A DNA stretch of 50,085 nucleotides. Source: Clostridia bacterium UC5.1-1D10 (GTDB lineage: Bacteria; Bacillota; Clostridia; Lachnospirales; Anaerotignaceae). Both the position numbers and the translations under genes were made by a program. Where the stretch lies: positions 1-50,085 of the forward strand of contig BBZU01000020.1 in NCBI GenBank assembly GCA_001304995.1, given 5' to 3'. Of this stretch, positions 9,892-19,777 are shown piece by piece. How positions within the stretch are numbered: position 1 is the first letter of the stretch; each line of letters begins with the position of its first letter. Under the pieces are notes generated by a model, which had not been told where the DNA came from, searched no databases, and saw only the letters and a program-made list of their open reading frames with translations.

Positions 9892-10431
9892 ATGAGCAGA
9901 TTAAGAGATTTCTATAACACAGAAATTATCCCTGAAATGACTAAAAAGTTTTCATATACAAACAAGCTGGCTGTACCCAAGATTGAAAAAATCATCATCA
10001 ACATGGGCGTAGGCGAAGCAAAAGAAAATGCGAAAGTTCTGGACGGCGCTGTTAAGGATATGGCTATCATCTCCGGTCAGAAACCCCTGGTAACAAAAGC
10101 GAAAAAATCCGTTGCTAACTTCAAACTGCGTGAAGGCATGAACATCGGTTGCAAAGTTACCCTGAGAGGCGACAGAATGTACGAATTCGCTGACAGACTG
10201 ATCAACATTGCGCTGCCTCGTGTACGTGACTTCCGTGGTGTTAAAGCAAACAGCTTTGACGGCAGAGGTAACTACACAATGGGTATCAAAGAACAGCTGA
10301 TCTTCCCTGAAATCGAATACGATAAAGTAGACAAAATCAGAGGTATGGATATCGTTTTCGTAACAACAGCGAACACAGACGAAGAAGCAAGAGAATTACT
10401 GAGATTGTTCGGTATGCCATTCGCAAAATAA
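9892..10431 (+). CDS. rplE: 50S ribosomal protein L5
   Basis: L5, 179 residues, binds 5S rRNA in the central protuberance and contacts P-site tRNA. It shows [14 protein letters not shown], the [21 protein letters not shown] segment and the [19 protein letters not shown] block. The ATG follows AAAGGAGG. The gene is intact and full length. Confidence 0.97.
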   Translation: MSRLRDFYNTEIIPEMTKKFSYTNKLAVPKIEKIIINMGVGEAKENAKVLDGAVKDMAIISGQKPLVTKAKKSVANFKLREGMNIGCKVTLRGDRMYEFADRLINIALPRVRDFRGVKANSFDGRGNYTMGIKEQLIFPEIEYDKVDKIRGMDIVFVTTANTDEEARELLRLFGMPFAK

Positions 10432-10448
10432 TCAAGGGAGGGACAAAA

Positions 10449-10634
10449 ATGGCTAAAACATCTATGGTTGTAAAGCAGCAGAGAAAACCTAAATTCTCTA
10501 CAAGAGCTTACACACGTTGCAGAGTGTGCGGCAGACCTCACTCTGTACTGAAAAAATATGGAATTTGCCGTATTTGCTTCCGTGAACTGGCATACAAAGG
10601 TCAGATTCCCGGCGTAAAGAAAGCAAGCTGGTAA
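10449..10634 (+). CDS. rpsN: 30S ribosomal protein S14 type Z (zinc-binding)
   Basis: A 61-residue short S14 with two zinc-binding CxxC pairs, CRVCGRP (about residues 24-27) and CRICF (about residues 40-43). This places it in the C+ zinc form rather than the longer zinc-free form. It joins the 30S head late in assembly. The start follows AAGGGAGG. The spc-operon position after rplE is standard. Confidence 0.96.
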   Translation: MAKTSMVVKQQRKPKFSTRAYTRCRVCGRPHSVLKKYGICRICFRELAYKGQIPGVKKASW

Positions 10635-10655
10635 GAACGAAAGGAGGAATTGACA

Positions 10656-11057
10656 ATGTCCATGAGCGACCCTATCGCAGATATGCTCACTAGAATCAGA
10701 AACGGTAATATTGCGAAACACGATACAGTAGATGTTCCTTCTTCCAAGATGAAGAAAGCAATTGCGGACATTTTAACTAAAGAAGGTTACGTAAAAGGTT
10801 ACGAAGTAATCGAAGATGGTATCAAATCCACACTGCGTATCAGCCTGAAATATGGTGCAGATAAAAACGAAAAAGTTATCACAGGCCTGAAAAGAATTTC
10901 CAAACCCGGTCTGAGAGTTTTCGCAGGCAAAGACGAACTGCCTAGAGTTCTGGGCGGTCTGGGAATTGCCATCATTTCCACAAGCAATGGCTTGATGACA
11001 GATAAAGAAGCAAGAAAAGCAGGCGTTGGCGGCGAAGTTGTTGCTTTCGTTTGGTAA
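10656..11057 (+). CDS. rpsH: 30S ribosomal protein S8
   Basis: S8, 133 residues from the ATG at 10656, binds 16S rRNA helix 21. In enterobacteria it represses the spc operon. The opening is [18 protein letters not shown] and the end has [20 protein letters not shown]. The chosen ATG lies 8 bases after AAGGAGG. The upstream TTG and the ATG at 10662 fit less well. Confidence 0.95.
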   Translation: MSMSDPIADMLTRIRNGNIAKHDTVDVPSSKMKKAIADILTKEGYVKGYEVIEDGIKSTLRISLKYGADKNEKVITGLKRISKPGLRVFAGKDELPRVLGGLGIAIISTSNGLMTDKEARKAGVGGEVVAFVW

Positions 11058-11089
11058 TATAAATCGACAAGTATTAGGAGGTGCAGACC

Positions 11090-11632
11090 ATGTCTAGAAT
11101 CGGTAAATTGCCCGTAGCAGTACCTGCCGGTGTTGAAGTAAAAATCGGTGAAGAAAACCTGCTGACAGTGAAAGGCCCCAAAGGCACACTGGAAAGAAAA
11201 TTATCCGCAGACATGCATATCGCAATGGAAGATGGTCAGATTGTGGTAACAAGACCCAACGACCTGAAAAGAAACAAAGCATTACACGGCCTGACAAGAA
11301 CTCTGATCTTCAACATGATCGTTGGTGTTACTCAGGGTTATGAAAAAACACTGGAAATCAACGGTGTTGGTTACAGAGCTGCAAAATCTGGTAAGAAACT
11401 GACCCTGACACTGGGTTATTCTCACCCTGTTGAAATGGAAGATCCCGAAGGTATCGAATCCATCGTAGAAGGCACAAACAAAATCATTGTTAAGGGTATT
11501 GATAAAGAAAAAGTTGGACAGTTTGCTGCTGAAATCAGAACAAAACGTCCCCCCGAACCCTATAAAGGCAAAGGTATTAAATACTCTGACGAATATATTA
11601 GACGTAAAGTTGGTAAGACCGGTAAGAAATAA
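11090..11632 (+). CDS. rplF: 50S ribosomal protein L6
   Basis: L6, 180 residues, two similar alpha-beta domains near the GTPase-associated centre. It begins [16 protein letters not shown], and the C-terminal part carries the conserved [14 protein letters not shown] use the ATG at 11090, since an in-frame ATG 9 bases upstream would lie on top of the TAGGAGG ribosome binding site. The gene is intact. Confidence 0.96.
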   Translation: MSRIGKLPVAVPAGVEVKIGEENLLTVKGPKGTLERKLSADMHIAMEDGQIVVTRPNDLKRNKALHGLTRTLIFNMIVGVTQGYEKTLEINGVGYRAAKSGKKLTLTLGYSHPVEMEDPEGIESIVEGTNKIIVKGIDKEKVGQFAAEIRTKRPPEPYKGKGIKYSDEYIRRKVGKTGKK

Positions 11633-11701
11633 TCTGGCGCACGCAGCGTGATTGTTTATATCGGAAAGTGACTGATTTGAAAGAAACGGAGTGAAAATAC
11701 T

Positions 11702-12070
11702 ATGATTAACAAGCCATCTCGTGCAGCGGCTCGTAAGAAAAGACATTACAGAATCCGCAACCATGTGAAGGGTACAGCAATGAGACCCAGACTGGCAGTG
11801 TTCAGATCTAACAAACACATGTATGCACAGATCATCGACGACGTTGCACATCATACACTGGTAGCAGCTTCCACAATGGAATCTGAAATCGCTAGCACAC
11901 TGGAACATACTGATACTGTCGCAGCTGCAGCAGCTGTTGGCGAAGCTATCGCTAAAAAAGCAGTAGAAAAAGGTATCACAGAAGTTGTATTCGACCGTGG
12001 CGGTTTCATTTACCACGGCAAAATCAAAGCTCTGGCGGAAGCAGCAAGAGAAGCCGGTTTGACATTCTAA
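11702..12070 (+). CDS. rplR: 50S ribosomal protein L18
   Basis: L18, 122 residues, binds 5S rRNA with L5. The [20 protein letters not shown] segment and the [24 protein letters not shown] ending (cited in part, [11 protein letters not shown]) are diagnostic. The ribosome binding site is weak (AACGGAGTGA), and the 69-base gap after rplF is longer than the operon average. Confidence 0.95.
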   Translation: MINKPSRAAARKKRHYRIRNHVKGTAMRPRLAVFRSNKHMYAQIIDDVAHHTLVAASTMESEIASTLEHTDTVAAAAAVGEAIAKKAVEKGITEVVFDRGGFIYHGKIKALAEAAREAGLTF

Positions 12071-12088
12071 GGCAAGGAGGAAAGCAAG

Positions 12089-12592
12089 TTGAAAAGAATC
12101 GATCCAAGCACTTTAGATCTGAAAGATAAAGTAGTTACCATCAACCGCGTAACAAAAGTTGTTAAAGGCGGTCGTACCATGAGATTCTCCGCACTGGTTG
12201 TTGTTGGCGACGGCAACGGTCACGTAGGCTGCGGCGTTGGTAAAGCTGCTGAAATCCCCGATGCTATCCGCAAAGGGAAAGAAGACGCTATGAAAAACAT
12301 CATCGAAGTAAACAGAAATGATGTAGACAGCATCTTCCACGGCGTTACAGGCACATACGGCAGCGCAAGCGTTCTGCTGATGCCTGCTGCAGAAGGTACC
12401 GGTATCATCGCTGGTGGCCCTGCTCGTGCCGTATTGGAATTGGCAGGTATCCGCAACATCAGAACAAAATCCCTGGGTTCCAACAACAAACGTAACGTAG
12501 TAAGCGCTACAATCGAAGGTCTGTCCAGAGCGACAACACCTGAAGCAGTAGCAAAACTGCGTGGCATTACTGTAGAAGAACTCTTGGGTTAA
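12089..12592 (+). CDS. rpsE: 30S ribosomal protein S5
   Basis: S5, 167 residues, contributes to decoding accuracy and the mRNA entry channel helicase activity. The double-stranded-RNA-binding-like N-terminal domain shows [15 protein letters not shown] and [10 protein letters not shown]. The spectinomycin loop region is in place. The start is TTG at 12089, preceded by GCAAGGAGG at ideal distance. The gene is intact. Confidence 0.95.
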   Translation: MKRIDPSTLDLKDKVVTINRVTKVVKGGRTMRFSALVVVGDGNGHVGCGVGKAAEIPDAIRKGKEDAMKNIIEVNRNDVDSIFHGVTGTYGSASVLLMPAAEGTGIIAGGPARAVLELAGIRNIRTKSLGSNNKRNVVSATIEGLSRATTPEAVAKLRGITVEELLG

Positions 12593-12605
12593 GGAGGAAT
12601 TGACA

Positions 12606-12784
12606 GTGGCTGAAATTAAAATCACATTGGTGAAATCTACAATCGGAGCAATTCCGAAACATAAAAAACAGTACAGGCGCTGGGTCTGAGAAAGACAAAC
12701 AGCAGCGTGATTCAACAGGACAACGCGGCTATCAGAGGCATGATTCATCAGATTAGCCACCTTGTAAAAGTTGAAGAAGTTTAA
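12606..12784 (+). CDS. rpmD: 50S ribosomal protein L30 (single-base frameshift)
   Basis: L30, about 59 residues after repair. The GTG start at 12606 follows AAGGAGG, and the frame reads [20 protein letters not shown] before running to an early stop near 12690. Adding one A to the six-A run at 12663-12668 gives [16 protein letters not shown] and a correct ending LVKVEEV at 12784. The homopolymer position and intact downstream codons point to a sequencing error. Confidence 0.9.
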
Positions 12785-12801
12785 TTTTAGGAGGTGCCAT
12801 A

Positions 12802-13242
12802 ATGAACTTATGCGAATTGAGACCTGCTGAAGGCTCCAGAGAAAAAAATTGGAGAAGAGGCAGAGGTCATGCAACCGGCAACGGTAAGACAGCAGGCAGA
12901 GGTCACAAAGGTCAGGGCCAGCGTTCCGGTTCCGGCGGCAAGTGCGGCTTCGAAGGCGGTCAGATGCCTTTGTACAGAAGACTCCCTAAAAGAGGCTTCA
13001 CATGCAGAAACAGCAAAGAAATCGTTGCTATCAACGTTTCCATGCTGAATGTATTTGAAAACGACGCAGTAGTAGATATCGATGCTTTGAAAGCCGTAGG
13101 TTTGATCAGTAATCCTAGAGATGGCGTGAAGATTCTTGGCGAAGGCGATCTGGAAAGAAAGCTGACCGTTAAAGTAAACTTCTACAGCAAAACAGCTCAG
13201 GAAAAAATCGAAGCAGCCGGCGGCAAAGCAGAGGTGATCTAA
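12802..13242 (+). CDS. rplO: 50S ribosomal protein L15
   Basis: L15, 146 residues, a late-assembly 23S rRNA protein with a long glycine- and arginine-rich N-terminal tail. GHATGNGKTAGRGHKGQ and FEGGQMPLYRRLPKRGF are typical. The ATG follows TTAGGAGG. The stop abuts the TTG start of secY with no gap, implying coupling between L15 and SecY, as in most spc operons. Confidence 0.96.
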   Translation: MNLCELRPAEGSREKNWRRGRGHATGNGKTAGRGHKGQGQRSGSGGKCGFEGGQMPLYRRLPKRGFTCRNSKEIVAINVSMLNVFENDAVVDIDALKAVGLISNPRDGVKILGEGDLERKLTVKVNFYSKTAQEKIEAAGGKAEVI

Positions 13243-14508
13243 TTGTTTAAGATTTTCGTAAACTCTTGGAAGACGAAAGAAATCAGAAACAAGATTCTGT
13301 ACACTCTGATGATCTTCGCGATCATCAGAATCGGTACACAAATTGCTCTGCCTGGTATTGACGCAGCAAGCGTTGTTGCGGCAAGAGAATCCGCAGGTGT
13401 TGGCACACTTTACAGCATGATTGCTGGCGGTGCAAACTCCAGCTGGTCAATCTTTGCAATGGGTATTGGGCCCTATATCAATGCGTCCATCATCATGCAG
13501 CTGTTGACCATCGCGATTCCCAAATTCGAGCAGCTTTCTAAAGAAGGCCCCGAAGGCAGAAAAAAAATTGCAGTCTTACAGCAGATATTTAACAGTAATA
13601 CTTGCGCTTATACAGGGTATTGGGTTAACATATACCTATCAGAACATGTATGTGGAAGCAAATATGCTGTACTATATCGCTTCTGTTGTAACTCTGGTTT
13701 GCGGTTCCACATTTGTAATGTGGCTGGCAGAACAGATTACAGCAAAAGGCATTGGCAATGGTTCTTCCATGGTAATCTTTATCAACATCGTTTCCGGTCT
13801 GCCCATGGGTGCAGCTAGCCTGTACTACATGATCAGCGGCTCCGGTGCAATGGGTGCGGTAAAGGTTGCTGCAATTCTGGTGCTTCTGCTCATCGTTCTG
13901 GCATTCATCGTTTGCGTAAACCGTGGCGAAAGAAGACTGCCTGTGCAGTATTCTTCCAAAATGGTTGGCAGAAAACAGGCCAGCGGCAGAAACACTACAA
14001 TGCCGATCAAGGTAAATACCTCCGGCGTTATCTCCATCATCTTTGCAATCTCTTTGCTGCAGTTCCCGCAGCAGATTGGTAACTTCATCCAGAACAAGGG
14101 CGAAGTTTTCACAAAGGTGATCGAAGTTCTGAATATGACACACCCCATCGGTGCGTGTCTGTATGTATTACTCATTATCTTCTTCACATATTTCTACACA
14201 TCCATCGTAATCAACCCCAATGAAATTGCGATGAACATGAAGAAGAACGGTGGCTTCATTCCCGGTATCAGACCCGGTCAGCCCACCAGCGCTTATATCA
14301 CCAGAGTGGTAAGCAGAATCACACTGGTTGGCGCAATCTGCTACGCAATCCTGGCTATGGTTCCTGTTGCGTTGCAGTGGATTTCAAAGTGAATGTTGGC
14401 TTCGGTGGTACTACACTGATCATCGTGGTTGGCGTTACACTGGATATCGTGAAAGCACTGGAAAGCCAGTTGCTGATGCGTCACTATAAAGGATTTTTGA
14501 GCGAATAA
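13243..14508 (+). CDS. secY: Preprotein translocase subunit SecY (two frameshifts)
   Basis: SecY is the ten-helix channel of the general secretion pathway. The N-terminal part (13243-13580) includes the plug-region sequence GIDAASVV and [15 protein letters not shown]. The middle and C-terminal helices continue in another frame to 14392, with [12 protein letters not shown] in the cytosolic loop. One extra base near 13581-13584 and one missing T at 14382-14384 explain both breaks. Repair yields a C terminus [20 protein letters not shown]... ending SE at 14508. The start is TTG immediately after rplO. Both errors are single-base, and the gene is essential, so it is most likely intact in the organism. 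Confidence 0.92.
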
Positions 14509-14607
14509 TAACATCCGCCTGGGGAATGCAGTATGCATTTCCCGCCGGTTGTTACTTGGGGAGAAAAACAGAGAGAAGGCCTATAAAGAAAAGAGGTTGA
14601 TTCGTAT

Positions 14608-15237
14608 ATGAAATTGGTACTCATTGGTGCGCCAGCAGCCGGCAAAGGCACACAGGCAGCAAGACTGGTGAAACATTACGGCATCGCTCATATTTCTACA
14701 GGCGATATGCTCAGAGAAGAAGTGGCAAAAGGAACAGAGCTTGGTAATCAGGCGAAATCCATTATGGCAGCAGGCGGTCTGGTTTCTGATGAACTGATCA
14801 TTGCGATCGTTCAGGAAAGAATCAAAAAAGACGACTGCGCAAAAGGTTTCATTCTGGATGGTTTCCCTCGTACAGTAGTACAGGCGGAAAAACTGGAAGA
14901 AATGGTAAAACTGGATAAAGTTGTTTATATCAACGCACCTGACGAAGTGATGCTGGAAAGATTGACAGCAAGACAGACTTGTCCCAAATGCGGTGCAACA
15001 TACAACAAAATGTTCCTTCCTTCCAAAGTTGAGGGTATCTGTGATGTATGCGGCGAAAAATTGACGCAGCGTAAAGACGACACCGTGGAAGCTGGTCAGA
15101 AACGTATCCAGACATTCCACGAGCAGAGCGAACCTCTGGTAGGCTTTTATGAAAAAGAAGGTATTCTCTTTGAAGTAGACGGCACCATGCCCATCGACGA
15201 GATCACAAAAGCGATCATCGCTGGTCTGGACGCCTGA
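14608..15237 (+). CDS. adk: Adenylate kinase
   Basis: Adenylate kinase, 209 residues, converts AMP and ATP to two ADP in the cytoplasm. The P-loop reads GAPAAGKGT, where most homologues have GAPGAGKGT. FPRTVVQAE is the AMP-binding segment. The LID domain carries a four-cysteine zinc site (CPKC near 128 and CDVC near 148), typical of Gram-positive enzymes. The start follows AAAGAGG, and the gene trails secY in the usual order. Confidence 0.95.
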   Translation: MKLVLIGAPAAGKGTQAARLVKHYGIAHISTGDMLREEVAKGTELGNQAKSIMAAGGLVSDELIIAIVQERIKKDDCAKGFILDGFPRTVVQAEKLEEMVKLDKVVYINAPDEVMLERLTARQTCPKCGATYNKMFLPSKVEGICDVCGEKLTQRKDDTVEAGQKRIQTFHEQSEPLVGFYEKEGILFEVDGTMPIDEITKAIIAGLDA

Positions 15238-15401
15238 GCAAGAAGGGAACGCGTTGCTTAAGTCAATGTGAAATTTTCGGGGAGCGGCGAAGAGCGGCTT
15301 CGGTGGAGAGAAACTCCACGAAATAGAAATGATACCGTTTTGATGGCGGCTGAAAAGTCAAAATCCTTACGTTATCCCACGAATGTAATGAGGTGAGAAC
15401 G

Positions 15402-15674
15402 ATGGAATATCAGAGCGGGCAAGTGGTTTATTCCAAAAGCGGCCACGACAAGGGCGATACGTTGATGGTGCTTTTTGTGGAAGGGGCTTATGTCTATCTG
15501 GCAGACGGCAAACGCCGCAAGATTGAGAAGCCAAAACGCAAGAAGATGATCCACGTGCAGCCAACCGGATATGTGGACACGGTTTTGGCCGATAAACTGG
15601 CCGAAGGGGCTTATGTCCTGGATGCGGATATCGCAAAGGCCATCAAAAAGTACAAGAAGTTGGCGGAAACATAA
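15402..15674 (+). CDS. KOW-domain RNA-binding protein (ribosomal L14E/L27E-like)
   Basis: A 90-residue basic protein with an N-terminal KOW-like beta barrel ([19 protein letters not shown], about residues 6-24) and a lysine-rich middle ([16 protein letters not shown]). Small proteins of this kind commonly precede infA in Clostridia and resemble archaeal/eukaryotic L14e. Ribosome or RNA association is inferred. The ATG at 15402 is preferred over the GTG at 15393, which forms part of its ribosome binding site. It occupies the place where map is often found. Confidence 0.8.
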   Translation: MEYQSGQVVYSKSGHDKGDTLMVLFVEGAYVYLADGKRRKIEKPKRKKMIHVQPTGYVDTVLADKLAEGAYVLDADIAKAIKKYKKLAET

Positions 15675-15693
15675 TTTAAGGAGGTTCTTGGTC

Positions 15694-15912
15694 TTGTCAA
15701 AAAATGACGTTATCGAAGTAGAAGGAACCGTGCTGGAAAAATTACCGAACGCCATGTTTCAGGTGGAACTGGAAAACGGCCATCAGATTTTGGCGCATAT
15801 CTCCGGCAAGCTGCGTATGAATTTCATCCGTATTTTGCCCGGTGACAAAGTGTTAGTGGAAATGTCTCCTTATGACCTGACAAAAGGCAGAATCATTTGG
15901 AGAGCGAAATAA
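15694..15912 (+). CDS. infA: Translation initiation factor IF-1
   Basis: IF-1, 72 residues, an OB-fold protein that occupies the 30S A site during initiation. The sequence [21 protein letters not shown] through [16 protein letters not shown] and [10 protein letters not shown] is canonical. The start codon is TTG at 15694, about 10 bases after TAAGGAGG. A longer upstream reading frame exists but lacks family similarity before this point. Confidence 0.96.
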   Translation: MSKNDVIEVEGTVLEKLPNAMFQVELENGHQILAHISGKLRMNFIRILPGDKVLVEMSPYDLTKGRIIWRAK

Positions 15913-15928
15913 GGAAGGAGCGATCACA

Positions 15929-16042
15929 ATGAAAGTAAGACCATCTGTAAAACCCATGTGTGAAAAATGCAGAATCATCAAAAGAAAAGGTCGTGTAATG
16001 GTCATTTGTGAAAATCCCAAGCATAAACAGAAACAAGGCTGA
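15929..16042 (+). CDS. rpmJ: 50S ribosomal protein L36 (zinc-binding)
   Basis: A 37-residue L36 beginning [14 protein letters not shown]. Zinc ligands are visible as C11, C14, C27 and H32, so this is the zinc-containing form. The ATG follows AAGGAAGGAG. L36 is the smallest ribosomal protein and helps late 50S assembly. It follows infA directly, as expected. Confidence 0.95.
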   Translation: MKVRPSVKPMCEKCRIIKRKGRVMVICENPKHKQKQG

Positions 16043-16264
16043 TGATTTCGTTATGGCTTTACGGGGGTAAACGTCCTCGGAAGTCGTTGGTAAATCCGTC
16101 AAAGTAGGACGAAGGAGCATACAGTTAACAGCGGGAGCAGCAGGCAGACTGACGGCTGTTCTTCCCGTTTGTAATGCCCAACGCTTACAACATATTTATG
16201 CGAATATTATTTTGAACTTTTTTGTTATAGATAGAGGAATTATCATAGGAGGTGCAAGATATAC
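16043..16264 (+). promoter_or_regulatory. Long structured gap before rpsM (possible alpha-operon leader)
   Basis: 222 bases without a gene inside an otherwise tightly packed operon. A long imperfect hairpin pairs AACAGCGGGAG (about 16128) with CTTCCCGTT (about 16163), with an inner stem. Elsewhere the alpha operon (rpsM-rpsK-rpsD-rpoA-rplQ) is controlled by S4 binding to a leader RNA. A similar role here is an inference from position. Confidence 0.4.
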
Positions 16265-16633
16265 ATGGCACGTATTGCTGGTGTAGACTTACCAAGAGAA
16301 AAACGCGTTGAAGTTGGTTTGACATACGTTTATGGCATTGGCCATTCCAGTGCTGTTCGTATTCTGAAAGAAGCAGGCGTAGACCTGGATACAAGAGTTA
16401 GAGATCTGACTGATGAAGAAGTTGCTAGAATCCGTGAAGTCATCGACAGAACTCAGACAGTAGAAGGTGACCTGAGAAGAGAAATCGCTCTGAACATCAA
16501 ACGACTGATTGAAATCGGCTGCTACAGAGGCATTCGTCATAGAAAAGGCCTGCCTGTAAGAGGTCAGAAAACAAAAACAAACGCAAGAACAAGAAAAGGT
16601 CCTAGAAAGACTGTTGCGAACAAGAAGAAATAA
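16265..16633 (+). CDS. rpsM: 30S ribosomal protein S13
   Basis: S13, 122 residues, in the 30S head contacting P-site tRNA and forming intersubunit bridges. It opens with [20 protein letters not shown]. The C-terminal basic tail with [19 protein letters not shown] is canonical. The ATG follows ATAGGAGGTG. First gene of the alpha-operon portion. Confidence 0.97.
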   Translation: MARIAGVDLPREKRVEVGLTYVYGIGHSSAVRILKEAGVDLDTRVRDLTDEEVARIREVIDRTQTVEGDLRREIALNIKRLIEIGCYRGIRHRKGLPVRGQKTKTNARTRKGPRKTVANKKK

Positions 16634-16660
16634 TTGATTTCATGAAGGAGGTTTGAAGAA

Positions 16661-17061
<401 letters not shown>

Positions 17062-17082
17062 TTTTCAGGAGGTGTAAGAATA

Positions 17083-17685
17083 ATGGCTAGAGATAGAGTA
17101 CCAGTATTGAAAAGATGCAGATCCCTGAATCTGGATCCCATCTACCTGGGTATTGATAAAAAATCCAAAAAACAGAACTTGAGAGCAAACAGAAAAATGA
17201 GCGAATACGGTCTGCAGATGAGAGAAAAGCAGAAAGCTAAATTCATCTACGGCGTACTGGAAAAACAGTTCCGTGGCTACTATGCACAGGCTGAAAAAAT
17301 CGCTAAAAAAGAAGGTATCCCTGGTGAAAACCTTCTGATGCTGCTGGAAATGAGACTGGACAACGTTATGTTCCGTCTGGGTTACGGCAGAACAAGAAAA
17401 GAAGCTAGACAGATCGTTCGTCACAAACACGTTACAGTAAACGGCAAACCTGTTGATATTCCTTCTTACCAGGTTAAAGTTGGCGACGTAATCGAAGTAA
17501 AAGAAAAATACAAAACCATTCAGAGATACAAAGACGTTCTGGCTGTAACAGACGGCAGACTGGTACCCGAATGGCTGACAGCTAACCACGATGCACTGAG
17601 CGGCACCGTAGTTGCAAAACCCACAAGAGCACAGATCGATGTTCCCGTTGAAGAAACACTGATCGTCGAACTGTACTCCAAATAA
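17083..17685 (+). CDS. rpsD: 30S ribosomal protein S4
   Basis: S4, 200 residues, a primary 16S rRNA binder and candidate regulator of this operon. The central S4 RNA-binding domain (about residues 90-150) includes RLDNVMFRLGYGRTRKEARQ and VTVNGKPVDIPSY. The N terminus lacks the cysteine cluster, so it is the zinc-free form. The ATG follows CAGGAGGTG. Confidence 0.96.
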   Translation: MARDRVPVLKRCRSLNLDPIYLGIDKKSKKQNLRANRKMSEYGLQMREKQKAKFIYGVLEKQFRGYYAQAEKIAKKEGIPGENLLMLLEMRLDNVMFRLGYGRTRKEARQIVRHKHVTVNGKPVDIPSYQVKVGDVIEVKEKYKTIQRYKDVLAVTDGRLVPEWLTANHDALSGTVVAKPTRAQIDVPVEETLIVELYSK

Positions 17686-17719
17686 TCAATCACGATTGTG
17701 CAGTGAAGTCAATTCTAAA

Positions 17720-17744
17720 GCCGCAAGGCATTTTTCCTTGCGGC
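17720..17744 (+). other. Hairpin between rpsD and rpoA
   Basis: A strong 9-bp GC-rich stem GCCGCAAGG / CCTTGCGGC with a short T-containing loop lies 35 bases after rpsD. No T-run follows, so it is not a standard terminator. It may act in RNA processing or partial attenuation ahead of rpoA. Confidence 0.6.
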
Positions 17745-17775
17745 CATCTATCATAAAAAAGGGAGGTTTGAATGA

Positions 17776-18735
17776 GTGTTTGAATTTGAGAAACCTCGCA
17801 TTGAAATTGCTGAGATGGCACCGGACGGAACTTATGGCAAATTTGTGGTAGAACCTCTGGAAAGAGGCTATGGCACAACTCTGGGCAACTCCCTGAGAAG
17901 AATCCTGCTTTCTTCCTTGCCTGGCGCAGCAGTCAGCAACGTAAAAATTGACGGCGTACTTCATGAATTTAGCGTGATTCCTGGCGTGAAAGAAGACGTA
18001 ACAGAAATCATCCTGAATCTGAAAGGGCTGGCAATCAAAAATACCAGCGAAGGCAACGAACCGAAAATTGCGTACATTGACATGGAAGGCGAAGGCGAAG
18101 TCAAAGGCTCTGACATCAAAGCAGACAGCGACATCGAAATCCTGAACCCTGACCATCACATTGCGACACTTTCCGGTGGCCCTGGCAGCAAACTGTATAT
18201 GGAAATCACCATTCAGAAAGGCCGCGGCTATGTTGGTGCCGACAAGAACAAAAAAGACGATCAGCCAATCGGCATGCTTCCGGTAGACAGTATTTTCACA
18301 CCTGTTACAAGAGTAAACTTCCTGGTTGAAAATACTCGTGTTGGTCAGATCACTGACTATGACAAGCTCTCTCTGGAAGTCTGGACAAACGGAACCATTG
18401 CGCCCGACGATGCAGTTAGCTACGGTGCAAAGATTCTGAATGAGCATTTGAACCTGTTCATCGATCTTTCTGACAATGCGAAAGATGCTTCCATCATGGT
18501 TGAAAAAGAAGAAGGCAAGAAAGAAAAAGTTCTGGAAATGAGCATTGAAGAACTGGATCTGTCCGTGCGTTCTTACAACTGCCTGAAACGTGCAGGTATC
18601 AACACCGTGGAAGACCTGGCAAACAAGACAGAAGAAGAAATGATGAAGGTAAGAAACCTGGGCCGCAAGTCCCTGGAAGAAGTACTGAACAAAATGGCGG
18701 AACTGGGACTGGCACTCAGACCCAGCGACGAATAA
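17776..18735 (+). CDS. rpoA: RNA polymerase alpha subunit
   Basis: RpoA, 319 residues. The N-terminal dimerisation domain has [21 protein letters not shown] and the C-terminal domain (about residues 250-315) has [22 protein letters not shown] and LGRKSLEEV, which bind UP elements and activators. The start is GTG at 17776 with GGGAGG 10 bases upstream. The gene is intact and in normal order between rpsD and rplQ. Confidence 0.97.
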   Translation: MFEFEKPRIEIAEMAPDGTYGKFVVEPLERGYGTTLGNSLRRILLSSLPGAAVSNVKIDGVLHEFSVIPGVKEDVTEIILNLKGLAIKNTSEGNEPKIAYIDMEGEGEVKGSDIKADSDIEILNPDHHIATLSGGPGSKLYMEITIQKGRGYVGADKNKKDDQPIGMLPVDSIFTPVTRVNFLVENTRVGQITDYDKLSLEVWTNGTIAPDDAVSYGAKILNEHLNLFIDLSDNAKDASIMVEKEEGKKEKVLEMSIEELDLSVRSYNCLKRAGINTVEDLANKTEEEMMKVRNLGRKSLEEVLNKMAELGLALRPSDE

Positions 18736-18835
18736 TCGGCTACTATTATTTACTGCAGAATTACGACACACGTAAGCCCGAAGAAGCAGTGGGGTCGGGG
18801 TAAGTTTTGCAGGTGAGAACAAGGAGGATTCAACA

Positions 18836-19380
18836 ATGCATGCATCCGGATATAGAAAACTGGGTAAAACAACTCCTCAGAGAAAAGCTCTGCTGAGAAA
18901 CCAGGTTACAAACCTGTTGTACCACGGTAAAATCAAAACAACAGAAACAAGAGCGAAAGAAGTAAGAAGAATCGCTGAAAAACTGATCACTCTGGCTGTA
19001 AAAGAAAGAGAAAACTTCGAAGAAGTTGAAGTAACAGCAAAAGTAGCGAAAAAAGACGCTAACGGCAAAAGAGTGAAAAGAAGTTGTAAACGGCAAAAAA
19101 GTAACTGTTTATGACGAAGTTAAGAAAACAGTTAAGAAGGATAAACCTTCCAGACTGGCAGCTAGACGTCAGATGCTGGCTTACCTGTACCCTGTTACAG
19201 AAGTTCCTGCTGATGGCAAAAAAATCAGAAAGAACAGCAAAAAAAGTTGACATGGCTGCAAAAATGTTCGACGAAATCGCTCCTAAATACGCTGGCCGTA
19301 ACGGCGGTTACACAAGAATTGTGAAACTGGGCGCTCGTAAAGGCGACGGTGCGATGGAAGTTATCATCGAACTGGTTTAA
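18836..19380 (+). CDS. rplQ: 50S ribosomal protein L17, long form (two frameshifts)
   Basis: L17 lies near the tunnel exit. The N-terminal half [20 protein letters not shown] is canonical. Two extra A residues, one in AAAA at 19076-19079 and one in the seven-A run at 19239-19245, break the frame. Removing both joins it to the ending [20 protein letters not shown]. The repaired protein is about 180 residues, longer than the usual 115-130, owing to a lysine-rich insertion of roughly 55 residues in the middle, a pattern I associate with some Clostridia. Last gene of the superoperon. Confidence 0.9.
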
Positions 19381-19390
19381 TTCGCAGAAA

Positions 19391-19423
19391 AAAAGGCATA
19401 CATATTTGTGTATGTCTTTTTTG
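19391..19423 (+). terminator. Terminator of the ribosomal superoperon
   Basis: The stem GGCATACA / TGTATGTCT has one G-T pair and is followed by six T, ten bases after the rplQ stop. Confidence 0.8.
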
Positions 19424-19466
19424 TATTTTAAGGAAATGGTGCGCGTTCATTTTTCTGTATAACATA

Positions 19467-19503
19467 AAAAAGCCGAAATCTTTATAGATTCCGACTTTTT
19501 TTA
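19467..19503. terminator. Bidirectional terminator between rplQ and the minus-strand peptide gene
   Basis: The stem AAGCCGAAATCT / AGATTCCGACTT has A-runs on one flank and T-runs on the other. It can end both the rplQ transcript and the convergent small secreted peptide gene that stops at 19535. Confidence 0.8.
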
Positions 19504-19534
19504 TTAGGTTAGGAGATATACAATGAATGTGACG

Positions 19535-19707
19535 TTATCTGAGGGATGCATTTGCAGAAGCCAGTGCCACGGGTTCTTCTGTGGTGGTTGTTTCTGCTAC
19601 TGGAGGGTTTTCCAATGCGCTGGATGCCTGAAAGGCATATGCCATACTTGTGGCAAAAGACAGGGAAAATACCACAGCCGATGCAATCATTAATTTTTCA
19701 TGTTCAT
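19535..19707 (-). CDS. Small secreted peptide with signal sequence (probable frameshift at start)
   Basis: A minus-strand gene for roughly 55 residues: a signal peptide (MIASAVVFSLSFATSMAYA) followed by a short threonine/glutamate/alanine-rich mature part. AAAGGAGG on the minus strand stands before ATGAACATGAAAAATTAA, which stops at once. One more A in the TTTTT run at 19694-19698 (plus strand) would give MKKLMIASAVV in frame. No family is recognised. The promoter side carries phased repeats at 19778-19829. Function unknown, probably exported. Confidence 0.6.
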
Positions 19708-19777
19708 ATGGGAAAACCTCCTTTGTCGAATTTTTTCTTTTCATGGTGATATCATACCACAGATAGATCAATCGTAG

